Shown here piece after piece: positions 1-5,677 of a stretch of 10,288 bases of DNA. The DNA comes from Phycisphaerales bacterium (GTDB lineage: Bacteria > Planctomycetota > Phycisphaerae > Tepidisphaerales > Tepidisphaeraceae): positions 1 to 10,288 of the forward strand of contig JAQGHK010000698.1 in assembly GCA_028288875.1 (NCBI GenBank). The letters run 5' to 3'. The notes below the pieces were generated by a model. That model saw only the letters and a program-made list of their open reading frames with translations, was not told the origin of the DNA and made no database searches. The translations under genes were made by a program, and so were the position numbers. Position 1 is the first letter of the stretch, and each line of letters starts with the position of its first letter.

Positions 1-1150
1 CGTCTTTACCGTCGCCGTCGACGTCCTGCACGCTCAGCCCGTGATTGCCCTGGCCGGCATATTTCTCATTGCCCGGCGTCTTGGAATCAAACACCCAACG
101 GCTGGTCAGCTTGCCATCGCGCCAGTCCCACGCGGCCAGCACGGTGCGCGTGTAATAACCGCGGCACATCACGACGCTGGGATGTACGCCATCGAGATAG
201 GCGACGCAGGCGAGGAAGCGATCGACGCGATTGCCGTAGCCGTCGCCCCATTCGGCCTTGAGCTGATCGGCGGTCGGGTTTTCCGTATCCGGATGCCGGC
301 CGGGGATGTATTTCGTGGTCGCCATCGCCGCGCCGGTCTGGCCGTTGAAGACGGTCAGGTATTCCGGGCCGCTGAGGATGTAGCCTTTTTCGGTAACGTA
401 GTTCGCGTTGGCATCGCCGATAACTTTGCCGACGCCGTCGGTCGTGCCGTCCGCCGTCTTGCAGACCAGCTCGGCCTTCCCGTCGCCGTCCAAGTCGTAG
501 ACCATGAATTGCGTGTAGTGCGAGCCGTCGCGGATGTTTTTGCCGAGGTTGATCTCCCACAGCTTCTTGGCCGGCTTGCCGTCGAGGCCCATGGTGTAGG
601 CCTGCAGGATCGGTGGGTCGGTCACGCCGGCCTGGCTGTTGTCTTTGGCCCGGCCTTCCTGGTGGAGAATGATTTCGTATTTCCCGTCGCCATCCAGGTC
701 GGCCACGCTGGCGTCGTTCGGCGAGTAGCCGGCGGGCGTTTGGATGGGGATCGATAGATACGGCTGAGCCGGGGCATTGGCGGCTACCGTAAACGGCGCG
801 CTTTCCGGCTGTTCCTGCCCTTTGACGATCGCTCGCACCGTGTATTTCGCGGCGGCGTCGGCAGGGGCGTGGTCATCCACAAACCACGTGCCTTTGGTCA
901 GCGGCTGGGCATTCAGCTTGGTCGGCGACTGGTCGCCTTGCGTGCGGTAGATATTGAATGGCGTGGCCATCGATTCCGTGCCGAGCAGCCGCCAGCTGAC
1001 CCAGACCTGCCCCGGCTTTTCAACGACGGCCACCACGCCGCGGTCCAGCAGTTCCATCTCGCGTGGGCCCGCCCCGAGTACCGAGTGCGCCGCCATCACG
1101 ACGGCCAAGGATCCCGCCAGCCGCCACGACCGATTTTGCTTGCTCTTCAC
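1..1150 (-). CDS. Secreted rhamnogalacturonan lyase, PL11 family (3' end cut by window edge)
   Basis: The visible 383 codons match the YesW/YesX type of polysaccharide lyase family 11, which cleaves the rhamnose-galacturonate backbone of rhamnogalacturonan I by beta-elimination outside the cell. Residues 1-27 form a signal peptide (basic start KSKQNR, hydrophobic core, VLGA cleavage region). Residues about 36-125 look like the N-terminal fibronectin-III-like domain. The beta-propeller follows, with calcium-binding DxDGDGKxE motifs at 151-159, 219-227 and 377 onward, and the family phrase GQGNHGLSVQDVDGDGKD at 366-383. The GTG start is chosen because GGAGG lies four bases upstream and the signal peptide begins right there; no better in-frame ATG precedes it (the next ATG, residue 19, would destroy the signal peptide). 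Family members have about 600 residues, so roughly a third is missing off the left edge. It is divergent from the LacI-type regulator, its likely controller. Family identity is secure; exact substrate (endo or exo, RG-I) is inferred. Confidence 0.93.
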   Translation of the reverse strand, partial: MKSKQNRSWRLAGSLAVVMAAHSVLGAGPREMELLDRGVVAVVEKPGQVWVSWRLLGTESMATPFNIYRTQGDQSPTKLNAQPLTKGTWFVDDHAPADAAAKYTVRAIVKGQEQPESAPFTVAANAPAQPYLSIPIQTPAGYSPNDASVADLDGDGKYEIILHQEGRAKDNSQAGVTDPPILQAYTMGLDGKPAKKLWEINLGKNIRDGSHYTQFMVYDLDGDGKAELVCKTADGTTDGVGKVIGDANANYVTEKGYILSGPEYLTVFNGQTGAAMATTKYIPGRHPDTENPTADQLKAEWGDGYGNRVDRFLACVAYLDGVHPSVVMCRGYYTRTVLAAWDWRDGKLTSRWVFDSKTPGNEKYAGQGNHGLSVQDVDGDGKD

Positions 1151-1174
1151 AGGTCCTCCACGCTGAACACGCCG

Positions 1175-1200
1175 TTAATTTCCACCGCTGATTCAAAATA
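1175..1200 (-). repeat. Short conserved upstream element (copy 1) before the lyase gene
   Basis: Read on the minus strand this is TATTTTGA-ATCAGCGG-TGGAAATTAA. A longer version of the same words (TATTTTGA, ATCAGCGG, GGTGGAAATTA) occurs at 4347-4380 upstream of the PEP-CTERM gene, with GA and a few extra bases inserted. A weaker echo (TTCAGCGTGGAG, minus strand, 1167-1156) follows in tandem and runs into the ribosome binding site of the lyase. It could be a regulator site or an interspersed repeat; function unknown. Confidence 0.5.
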
Positions 1201-1227
1201 CCACTAAGCGACACCATTGTTTGTCAA
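1198..1227 (-). promoter_or_regulatory. Candidate promoter of the PL11 lyase gene
   Basis: On the minus strand a perfect -35 hexamer TTGACA (1227-1222) is followed after 18 bases by TGGTAT (1203-1198), a weak -10 match. It sits about 50-75 bases before the lyase start. The -35 is also one arm of a small inverted repeat, TTGTC-N6-GACAA (1221-1236). Only the -35 is strong; the call is an inference. Confidence 0.35.
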
Positions 1228-1337
1228 ATCCGACAATAAAAACGGCCAGAAGTATCAAAATAATGAGATATCTTCTTGCGCTGCAGCCATTTGTTGCCAC
1301 CGCGACGGGTCCGCCCGGACGGCGATTTTGGGAGGCG

Positions 1338-1379
1338 ATGCAAATTTATATCGCGAATTACCACAAATTATTTGCAAAT
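1338..1379. promoter_or_regulatory. Candidate LacI-type operator region (ATGCAAAT and ATTTGCAAAT)
   Basis: The AT-rich part of the divergent lyase/regulator region contains ATGCAAAT (1338-1345) and the perfect ten-base palindrome ATTTGCAAAT (1370-1379). They share the half-site GCAAAT. LacI-family proteins bind palindromes of this kind, often near their own gene. The palindrome lies 50 bases before the regulator's start codon, where binding could block its promoter. The same ATGCAAAT word appears at 4338-4345 in front of the PEP-CTERM gene. No clear -35/-10 pair for the regulator could be fixed (TTGCAA at 1372-1377 with CATTCT at 1395-1400 is the best guess). Confidence 0.4.
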
Positions 1380-1429
1380 TCTTCGTATTTCTTGCATTCT
1401 AGTTCCGTCGCCGAAGATGGGGACGCTTT

Positions 1430-2464
1430 ATGACTTTGCAACAAGTGGCGGAGCGTGCGGGCGTATCAGCCTCCACCGTGTCCCGCGTCATCAATTCCAT
1501 GCCCGGCATCACGGCCGAAACCGCGGACACGGTTCGCCGCGCGATCGCCGAGATGGCCTATACGCCCTCAATTCGCCGCCGCGGCGGGGCGCGGGCGGAA
1601 ACCTCGTCCATTGTCGGGGCGAAGGTCGCCTTTATGGTCCTGGCACAGGGCACCATGAACGCAGTACCGGCCTATGACTATCTGCTGCGGGGCGTTTCCG
1701 CTGCCGCCGTGAGATACCAGGTGGATCTGCAGGTGTCGTTTCCGAGCGATACCCGCAGCGCGATCGACATGCTCGGCCGGGCGGCGTTCGACGGATTAAT
1801 CCTGCACGGCATGATCAATCCCACGGAATCCAGCCGGCCGCTGCATCACATTCCGACCGTCTGGCTCCTCGGCAACCGGCGCCGGCCAAGCTGGGGCGAC
1901 CAAGTCATGCCTGACAACGCCACCGTCGGCCAGATTGCGGCGCAGTACCTGCTCCGCAATAACCACCGCAACGTCATCTATTTCGGCCTGCGCAGCGGCT
2001 GGTCGCTGGGCATTCGCATGCTGGCGTTTCAGCAGGCGATGGAAGACGCCGGCGCAAACGTCATCACCATCAACCACGAGTTGATCGACTTCAACGCCTT
2101 CCAGCCGCAGGACAGCGAGCAGGCCATCGCCACGCTCATCCGCACCTATCGCGAGGCGAAGGAAAAGCCGACGGGCATTTTCATCGCCGAAGATTGGCTC
2201 GTGCGGCTGGTGTACAACTCCTTCCGCGAAGCCGGCTTTGAGATCGGCGGCCCGAACGGGATCGAAGTCATCTCCTGCAACAACGACCGCGCGCACCTCG
2301 TCGGTGTCGACCCCGTGCCCGCCACGATCGATATTCGCTATGAAGAGATCGGCTATCGCGCCCTCGAGCAACTGGTGCACCGCCTGACCCACAAGGGCCC
2401 GAGCGATCGCGTCCGCATCATGCTCGAGCCGGCCCTGCTGCCGCCGCCCGGCGTCGTGGTCTGA
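1430..2464 (+). CDS. LacI-family transcriptional regulator
   Basis: A 344-residue protein of usual LacI/GalR length. The helix-turn-helix is at residues 2-25, with the signature TLQQVAERAGVSASTVSRVIN, and AMAYTPS-like linker sequence (EMAYTPS, 41-47) follows. Residues about 62-340 form the periplasmic-binding-protein-like sugar sensor domain (for example VAFMVLAQGTMN, DGLILHGM, the PDN at 161-163 and VDPVPATIDI near 293-302). The hinge (48-58) is IRRRGGARAET, rich in arginine, and lacks the usual ARxL hinge-helix sequence whose leucine inserts in the minor groove. Start ATG 1430 is chosen because the HTH begins at once and GGGGA lies 7 bases upstream. It is divergent from the PL11 lyase, so the simplest inference is local control of pectin-type sugar use; the effector cannot be named. 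A strong palindrome follows 29 bases after the stop. Confidence 0.93.
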   Translation: MTLQQVAERAGVSASTVSRVINSMPGITAETADTVRRAIAEMAYTPSIRRRGGARAETSSIVGAKVAFMVLAQGTMNAVPAYDYLLRGVSAAAVRYQVDLQVSFPSDTRSAIDMLGRAAFDGLILHGMINPTESSRPLHHIPTVWLLGNRRRPSWGDQVMPDNATVGQIAAQYLLRNNHRNVIYFGLRSGWSLGIRMLAFQQAMEDAGANVITINHELIDFNAFQPQDSEQAIATLIRTYREAKEKPTGIFIAEDWLVRLVYNSFREAGFEIGGPNGIEVISCNNDRAHLVGVDPVPATIDIRYEEIGYRALEQLVHRLTHKGPSDRVRIMLEPALLPPPGVVV

Positions 2465-2493
2465 CCGCCTCTATTGCAGAGCCGATAAACGTC

Positions 2494-2531
2494 CACCTGT
2501 AGCCGGCGAGCATCCTCGCCGGCTACAGGTG
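2494..2531. repeat. Perfect 17-bp palindromic repeat after the LacI-type gene
   Basis: The arms CACCTGTAGCCGGCGAG (2494-2510) and their exact complement (2515-2531) enclose the loop CATC. The hairpin is GC-rich but has no T-tract on either side, so it is not a classical intrinsic terminator, although it may end or protect the regulator transcript. Bases 2495-2524 match 25 of 30 positions of 4416-4445, a decayed second copy, so this is more likely a small interspersed palindromic (REP-like) element. Confidence 0.75.
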
Positions 2532-2556
2532 TATCCTGAATGCGTGCGCAGCAAAA

Positions 2557-2587
2557 GACCGCCCATGCGGCGGAAGCATGGGCGGTC
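2557..2587 (-). terminator. Rho-independent terminator of the PEP-CTERM gene
   Basis: A perfect 12-bp stem GACCGCCCATGC (2557-2568, 2576-2587) with a seven-base loop is followed on the minus strand by TTTTGC. It lies 33 bases beyond the stop codon of the minus-strand gene ending at 2620. Confidence 0.8.
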
Positions 2588-2619
2588 CAGGAGGCGTTTA
2601 AGAGGCGGAATTCGATCGG

Positions 2620-4242
2620 CTATTTCGCTGGCGAGCGTCGTCGCAGCAGTGCTGCCGCACCGAAGCCGATCAGGCCGAGTGATGCCGGCTCGGGCACGGA
2701 CTGCGCGAACGCGGTCATCGCCGCCACTTGGGCGCGGGTGACTGTCACCGGCACGCCCGTGATGCTTTGCCCGAAACTGTTCTGAAGGGCCAGGAAGTCA
2801 TTGAAATCGGTCTGGCCGTCGTAGTTGAAGTTGCCTTGGTCGAACCGCGTGCCGGCTTGTCCAAAGTTATTCTGGAGCACCAGAAAGTCATTGAAATCGA
2901 CGGTGCCATTCAGGTCGGCGTCGCCGGGCAGGGTGATGCGAAGTGTGACAGTATCCGTGCCGTTGTCGCCGTAGCCGATGGTCTGGCCCGCCGCGAGGGT
3001 CGTTGCTCGGATCAGGCTGGTCGCGAAGTTTCCGGTGGCGCCGCCGTCCAGGATGGTTTTAACCTGCGCCGCGGGGCTCGTGCCGTTGTAGCTCAGGAGC
3101 AGTTTGCCCGATCCCTGAAGATTCGCGCCGCCCGCGCCGGTGAGTACCGGAGCTTGTGCATTGGCGCCGAGGACCAGCGTGCCGCCGGCGACAGTGGTGG
3201 TGCCCGTGTAAGCGTTCGTACCGGTGAGGGTGAGTTTGCCCGTACTGGTGGCACCGACGGTCAATCCAAAGCCAGCGGCACTCTCGCCGATGTTGCCGGC
3301 GATGGTTGCGCCGGTGGCGCTGGTGTTTGTGGTGGTGATCGTGCGGTTACCCGTCAGCGTCACCAATGCGCTGCCCAGGCTCCACGCCTGGCTGCCGCCG
3401 GCGAAGTTGACGTTGCCGCCAATGAGGACGCCGCCGGCCGTGCCGGCGCTGGCGCCCAGGTAAGTCGCGAGCGTGCTACCGTTGCTGGAATAGATCGTGC
3501 CGCCGTTGAGGCGGATCTGATTTGATGCGTTACCGAGTGCGCGGGTGTTCGTGAAGTCCACCGTACCGGCCGTCAGCGTGAAGGACTGGCCGCTGGTCCC
3601 GCCGAACAGATTCAGGCCGCCGAGCTGCAGCGTGGAGCCGCCGGTCAGATTGACCGTGGCGTTTACGGCGCTGCTGGTGTTCGACAGGATCATCTGGATG
3701 GAAATATTCCCGCTGCCCGAGCCAGCGATCGAAAAGCTGTTCGAAAACCGCAGGGCGGCGCTCGCACCGACCGTGTTGGTGAAATTCCAGTTCGCGCTGC
3801 CTTGCTGTTGAATACTGGCGCCGAACGTCTGCGCCGGACTCGGGGTCGCCAGCGCGAGGCGATTGCTCCCGGTGTGGGCGAAATCAAGCGTGTTCGTTCC
3901 GCTATTGGCCGCTTGAAGGACGATGACGTTGACCGAGGTCGTGGCCGAGGGGAGCGTCAACGTGTAGTTGCTCGCGCCCGCCACGCCGCCGAGGAAGACT
4001 TCCGTCAGATTGGAATTAGGAAGTCCGACATTGGCCCCCCATCCGGTGGCGCCGGTGGCGTCGGTGTACCAGGTGCTATTGGTCGCCGAGACCGCCGGGC
4101 CGCTGACGGGGTTGCTCGGTGTGCCGAGATTCGTCCCATCGAAGCCGCCGTAGAAATACTGCGCCGCCGGTGCAGTGTTTACCATGGCAATTGATGCCGC
4201 GGCGGCCAATATCATTGGCCGCCGAGAGTTCAGCACGATCAT
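2620..4242 (-). CDS. Secreted PEP-CTERM protein with autotransporter-type beta repeat and dockerin-like domain
   Basis: 540 residues, rich in Thr, Ser, Gly, Asn and Ala, as expected for a surface beta-solenoid. Residues 1-27 form a signal peptide (SRRPMILAAAASIAM, cleavage near APAA). A long region (about 30-430) has beta-strand-rich repeats; residues about 326-360 (GLTVGATSTGKLTLTGTN then AYTGTTTVAGGTLVLGAN) match the autotransporter-associated beta strand repeat (TIGR02601). Two dockerin-like calcium loops follow, DADLNGTVDFND (441-452) and NFNYDGQTDFND (471-482), each continuing FLxLQNxFGQ. The end is a PEP-CTERM sorting signal: VPEPA (516-520), a short hydrophobic segment, then RRR (534-536), expected to be processed by an exosortase and anchored or released at the envelope. 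GGAGGG lies 7 bases before ATG 4242. No exosortase is visible here. Role may be structural, adhesive or carbohydrate related; not determinable. Confidence 0.92.
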   Translation of the reverse strand: MIVLNSRRPMILAAAASIAMVNTAPAAQYFYGGFDGTNLGTPSNPVSGPAVSATNSTWYTDATGATGWGANVGLPNSNLTEVFLGGVAGASNYTLTLPSATTSVNVIVLQAANSGTNTLDFAHTGSNRLALATPSPAQTFGASIQQQGSANWNFTNTVGASAALRFSNSFSIAGSGSGNISIQMILSNTSSAVNATVNLTGGSTLQLGGLNLFGGTSGQSFTLTAGTVDFTNTRALGNASNQIRLNGGTIYSSNGSTLATYLGASAGTAGGVLIGGNVNFAGGSQAWSLGSALVTLTGNRTITTTNTSATGATIAGNIGESAAGFGLTVGATSTGKLTLTGTNAYTGTTTVAGGTLVLGANAQAPVLTGAGGANLQGSGKLLLSYNGTSPAAQVKTILDGGATGNFATSLIRATTLAAGQTIGYGDNGTDTVTLRITLPGDADLNGTVDFNDFLVLQNNFGQAGTRFDQGNFNYDGQTDFNDFLALQNSFGQSITGVPVTVTRAQVAAMTAFAQSVPEPASLGLIGFGAAALLRRRSPAK

Positions 4243-4314
4243 GATTGTCCCTCCAACTCAAACCCGCCACAAAGCAAACGGCCCGAAAAACCGCCTGCAG
4301 GAAATGATGGAGGA

Positions 4315-4343
4315 ACTCTAATGCGACATCACGCCGCATGCAA
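4315..4343 (-). promoter_or_regulatory. Candidate promoter of the PEP-CTERM gene
   Basis: On the minus strand TTGCAT (4343-4338) and TAGAGT (4320-4315) are separated by 17 bases, each matching four of six sigma-70 consensus positions. The expected transcript start would leave a leader of about 65 bases. The -35 overlaps the ATTTGCAT word (4345-4338) shared with the LacI-type control region, where a bound repressor would block it. Confidence 0.35.
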
Positions 4344-4346
4344 ATG

Positions 4347-4380
4347 TATTTTGAGAATCAGCGGGAAATGGTGGAAATTA
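4347..4380 (+). repeat. Short conserved upstream element (copy 2)
   Basis: TATTTTGAGAATCAGCGG (4347-4364) and GGTGGAAATTA (4370-4380) repeat the words found at 1175-1200. The element lies just upstream of the candidate PEP-CTERM promoter but points away from that gene, whereas copy 1 points toward the lyase. The orientation difference argues for a mobile or repeated sequence as much as for a regulator site. Confidence 0.5.
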
Positions 4381-4415
4381 TGCGGGATAAAAGCGAACGC
4401 AGACGCGTGATCTCT

Positions 4416-4445
4416 ACCTTTAGTCGGTGAGCCTGCTCGCCGGCT
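4416..4445. repeat. Decayed second copy of the CTCGCCGGCT palindromic repeat
   Basis: AGTCGGTGAG (4422-4431) pairs with CTCGCCGGCT (4436-4445) through a four-base loop, using two G-U pairs if transcribed from the plus strand. Over 30 bases it matches 25 positions of 2495-2524. The outer arm found in the first copy has been lost on the right side. Confidence 0.6.
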
Positions 4446-4455
4446 GACGCAATAA

Positions 4456-4488
4456 AAATGCCCCAAGCGCGGGACACTTGGGGCATTT
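4456..4488 (-). terminator. Rho-independent terminator of the TIM-barrel gene
   Basis: A perfect 12-bp stem AAATGCCCCAAG / CTTGGGGCATTT (4456-4467, 4477-4488) with a nine-base loop. On the minus strand the stem ends in ATTT and continues TTATTG, giving a U-rich tail. It is about 75 bases past the stop of the gene ending at 4565. The A/T outer stem would also allow weak termination from the other direction. Confidence 0.8.
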
Positions 4489-4564
4489 CTGCGTTTGATT
4501 CAAGGTCCAACGGCGAGGCCGCTCGTCGGCTAAACCTGCGACGTCAGCTTGCCGCGAATCGAGC

Positions 4565-5572
4565 TCACTCCGGGAACAAGTCGTGCAGGAACTTCGCGTT
4601 CGCCAGCATGTTGGTATCCGGGCTGGTGGTGCCTTTCAGGCGTGAGCGGGCGATGCTCATCCAGCCACCCCATTCCATGTTCATCAGAACGTAGCGGAGC
4701 TTCGGGAAATTGATCAGCCCGTCACCGAAGCGGCGTTCGAACTTCTCCGCCGGATCGCCGGCCATCATGGCGACGGAACCTTGCTCCAGGTGCAGGGCGC
4801 AGACGCGGTCTTTCCCGAGCGCGCGGATGTCGGCGTATACGTCGTACCCATTATCCAGGCCGACGCCGGGGTTGTAGAACGCCCGCACGGCGGGCGAGCC
4901 GACGGCGTCGAGGAACTTCTTGTAACCATCGGCGTTGATGTTCGACTCGATGCCCAGCACCACGCCGGCTTTTTCGGCCGCCGGTGCGAACTTCTTAAAT
5001 GTGTCGACCGTCCGCTGCCACACCGCCGCGTGCTCCGGCTCGGCCAGCGTGCCGTCCTTGGTCATCAGGGGCATGTAGCCGAGCTTGCAGCCCATTTTCA
5101 CGATCGTTTCGATCCACTGGTGCCCGACGTCGACGGCAATCGGCATGTCCGGGTAGACGTGGGCGTACATCGCGAACCACGCCATCGAAGCGATCTCAAC
5201 ACCGGTTTCCTTCGTGGCGGCCATGTATTGATCGAAGATGGCAGGGTCGGTGAGGGTGGTTTTGAATTCCGCGCCTTGCGGCAGCGAACCCATGTCCACC
5301 TGAATGCCATCAAGGCCGGCCTTCTTGGCGACTTTGAAGGCCTTCACCTTTTGCCGGGCGAGCAGGAACAGGTCATCGCCAGCGATTTTGAAGCGGCGAT
5401 CCTTGGCGAGTCGCGTCGTCGGTTGTGAGGCCGCGGCAGGCTTGGTCGTCTGCCCGTCCGCCGCCCGTTGCCCCCACGGCAAAGCCAGCGCGGCCGCTGC
5501 GGCACCCGCCAGGCTCAAGGCAGAACGGCGGGACATCGACACTGCAGGGCGGTCGGAGGCAGGGGTTTCCAT
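4565..5572 (-). CDS. Tat-exported sugar phosphate isomerase/epimerase-like TIM-barrel protein
   Basis: 335 residues from the chosen start. A twin-arginine signal is clear: SRRSALSLAG (14-23), hydrophobic AAAAALALP, then a polar linker TTKPAAASQPTT. Residues about 60-330 fit the xylose isomerase-like TIM barrel (AP_endonuc_2 fold), which isomerises or epimerises sugars using a divalent metal. Candidate metal or catalytic residues are E209 (GIESN), H261 (CALHLEQG) and E300 (NMEWGGW); the usual aspartate/histidine strand near YNPGVGLDNG (233-242) is less canonical. ATG 5572 is preferred to ATG 5632, which would add 20 residues ahead of the twin-arginine motif; GTGGAG lies just upstream. It is divergent from the exported GH2 hydrolase 105 bases away, so a joint role on oligosaccharide products outside the cytoplasm is plausible. 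Activity and substrate are unknown; export of such an isomerase is odd but common in planctomycetes. Confidence 0.85.
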   Translation of the reverse strand: METPASDRPAVSMSRRSALSLAGAAAAALALPWGQRAADGQTTKPAAASQPTTRLAKDRRFKIAGDDLFLLARQKVKAFKVAKKAGLDGIQVDMGSLPQGAEFKTTLTDPAIFDQYMAATKETGVEIASMAWFAMYAHVYPDMPIAVDVGHQWIETIVKMGCKLGYMPLMTKDGTLAEPEHAAVWQRTVDTFKKFAPAAEKAGVVLGIESNINADGYKKFLDAVGSPAVRAFYNPGVGLDNGYDVYADIRALGKDRVCALHLEQGSVAMMAGDPAEKFERRFGDGLINFPKLRYVLMNMEWGGWMSIARSRLKGTTSPDTNMLANAKFLHDLFPE

Positions 5573-5601
5573 ACTCCACTTACCGGCGGCGATCCGGCGG
5601 T

Positions 5602-5624
5602 GTTGAGCGCAAAGCATTCTCAAC
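5602..5624. promoter_or_regulatory. Inverted repeat in divergent TIM-barrel/GH2 promoter region
   Basis: GTTGAG (5602-5607) and CTCAAC (5619-5624) form a six-base inverted repeat with an 11-base spacer, about midway between the two divergent start codons (5572 and 5678). Spacing of 17 bases between half-sites suits a dimeric regulator contacting one face of DNA at about 1.6 turns. No convincing -35/-10 pair could be placed in this 105-base gap. The operator role is inference. Confidence 0.3.
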
Positions 5625-5677
5625 CAGCGCAACGGTCACTCTTCTTCGGATCGGGATTGCCGAATACAGTTCAAGGT

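Larger units (their letters stand above)
4243..4564. other. Gene-free stretch of 322 bases with regulatory and repeat elements
   Basis: No plausible coding sequence is seen here. From left to right it holds the ribosome binding site and 5' leader of the PEP-CTERM gene, a candidate promoter (4315-4343), an ATGCAAAT word (4338-4345), the second copy of the TATTTTGA/GGTGGAAATTA element (4347-4380), a decayed palindromic repeat (4416-4445), and the terminator of the downstream minus-strand gene (4456-4488). The last 76 bases before that gene's stop show nothing recognisable. Confidence 0.7.

Noticed and set aside
41..757. Plus-strand open frame of 238 codons
   Set aside because: It lies antisense to the PL11 lyase, whose signal peptide and calcium motifs make the minus strand the coding one; this translation has only Ala/Val/Gly-rich shadow composition.
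1796..2392. Minus-strand open frame of 198 codons
   Set aside because: Antisense to the sensor domain of the LacI-type regulator; no recognisable motif.
2728..3525. Plus-strand open frame of 265 codons
   Set aside because: Shadow of the PEP-CTERM gene on the opposite strand; composition is typical of reverse frames in GC-rich DNA.
5468..5677. 70-codon N-terminal extension of the GH2 frame
   Set aside because: It overlaps the divergent TIM-barrel gene, and the signal peptide begins at the ATG at 5678.
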